From Simmondsia chinensis (Eukaryota > Streptophyta > Magnoliopsida > Caryophyllales > Simmondsiaceae): a DNA stretch of 64,000 bases. This document shows positions 63,996-64,000 of the stretch, in pieces. A program made the translations under genes and the position numbers. Below the pieces are notes generated by a model. It had not been told where the DNA came from, did not search any database, and saw nothing but the letters and a program-made list of their open reading frames with translations. Within the stretch, counting starts at the first letter, position 1. The number at the start of each line of letters is the position of its first letter. The stretch covers positions 10,501,838-10,565,837 of the forward strand of contig JAGTTD010000019.1 in the NCBI GenBank assembly GCA_018398585.1, written 5' to 3'.

Positions 63996-64000
63996 TTCTC

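Noticed and set aside
1..64000. Bacterial-type operons, phage, defence or toxin systems
   Set aside because: No ribosome binding sites, operons or matching proteins; the content is plant repetitive DNA throughout.

Overview
This window is plant nuclear DNA, most likely from a eudicot (the species cannot be told from the sequence). It is a retrotransposon-dominated intergenic region: almost every coding trace belongs to Ty1/Copia or Ty3/Gypsy elements on both strands. Insertions are nested, and nearly every frame is broken by stops and frameshifts. Supporting signs are tRNA-iMet and tRNA-Asp primer sites, TG...CA LTRs with 5-bp target duplications, SINE and LINE tails, MITE-like inverted repeats, a plant F-box relic and an intron-bearing gene relic with a plant 'gypsy-type transposon' domain. 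No CRISPR array, bacterial operon or intact host gene is visible.

Layout. 1-2172: Copia A (minus), cut by the window edge. 2173-2620: RNase H-like relic. 2621-4685: AT-rich DNA with a LINE tail and a MITE. 4686-9485: Copia B (plus), reverse transcriptase deleted, carrying a SINE with a 5S rRNA-like head. 9486-10758: AT-rich DNA with a decayed tandem repeat. 10759-24605: Copia E (plus), split by Athila/Tat-like Gypsy H (12725-20220, minus, duplication GTCCT) and by a 1.4-kb unidentified insert. 24606-26990: SINE and LINE remnants and unassigned DNA. 27000-43750: Copia F (plus), split by internally deleted Copia C (27958-31051, minus, duplication CTATG) and by Copia D (32824-43356, plus, likely duplication CATGG). 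D itself contains chromovirus-like Gypsy D' (33876-39153, minus, duplication ATTTG). 44169-49432: Copia I (minus), gag to RNase H in order but broken. 49433-52680: MITEs, two SINE pieces and a degenerate motif field. 52758-53919: decayed F-box gene. 54195-60640: about 25 units of a 110-bp tandem repeat, invaded by internally deleted Gypsy G (55306-58804, minus, duplication GGGAC). 60793-63995: intron-bearing relic with a Transposase_28-like domain.

How the parts relate. The nesting gives a relative time order: F before C and D, D before D'; E before H; B before its SINE; a MITE before its SINE; the 110-bp array before G, with further array rearrangement after G. C, G and H kept LTRs and primer sites but lost most of pol, so their mobility must have depended on relatives. 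The points most worth a second look are the 5S-headed SINE at 6533-6766, which shares its 3' module with two other SINE copies here; the tandem primer site trapped inside both LTRs of C; and the array that holds the same Gypsy insertion junction twice.
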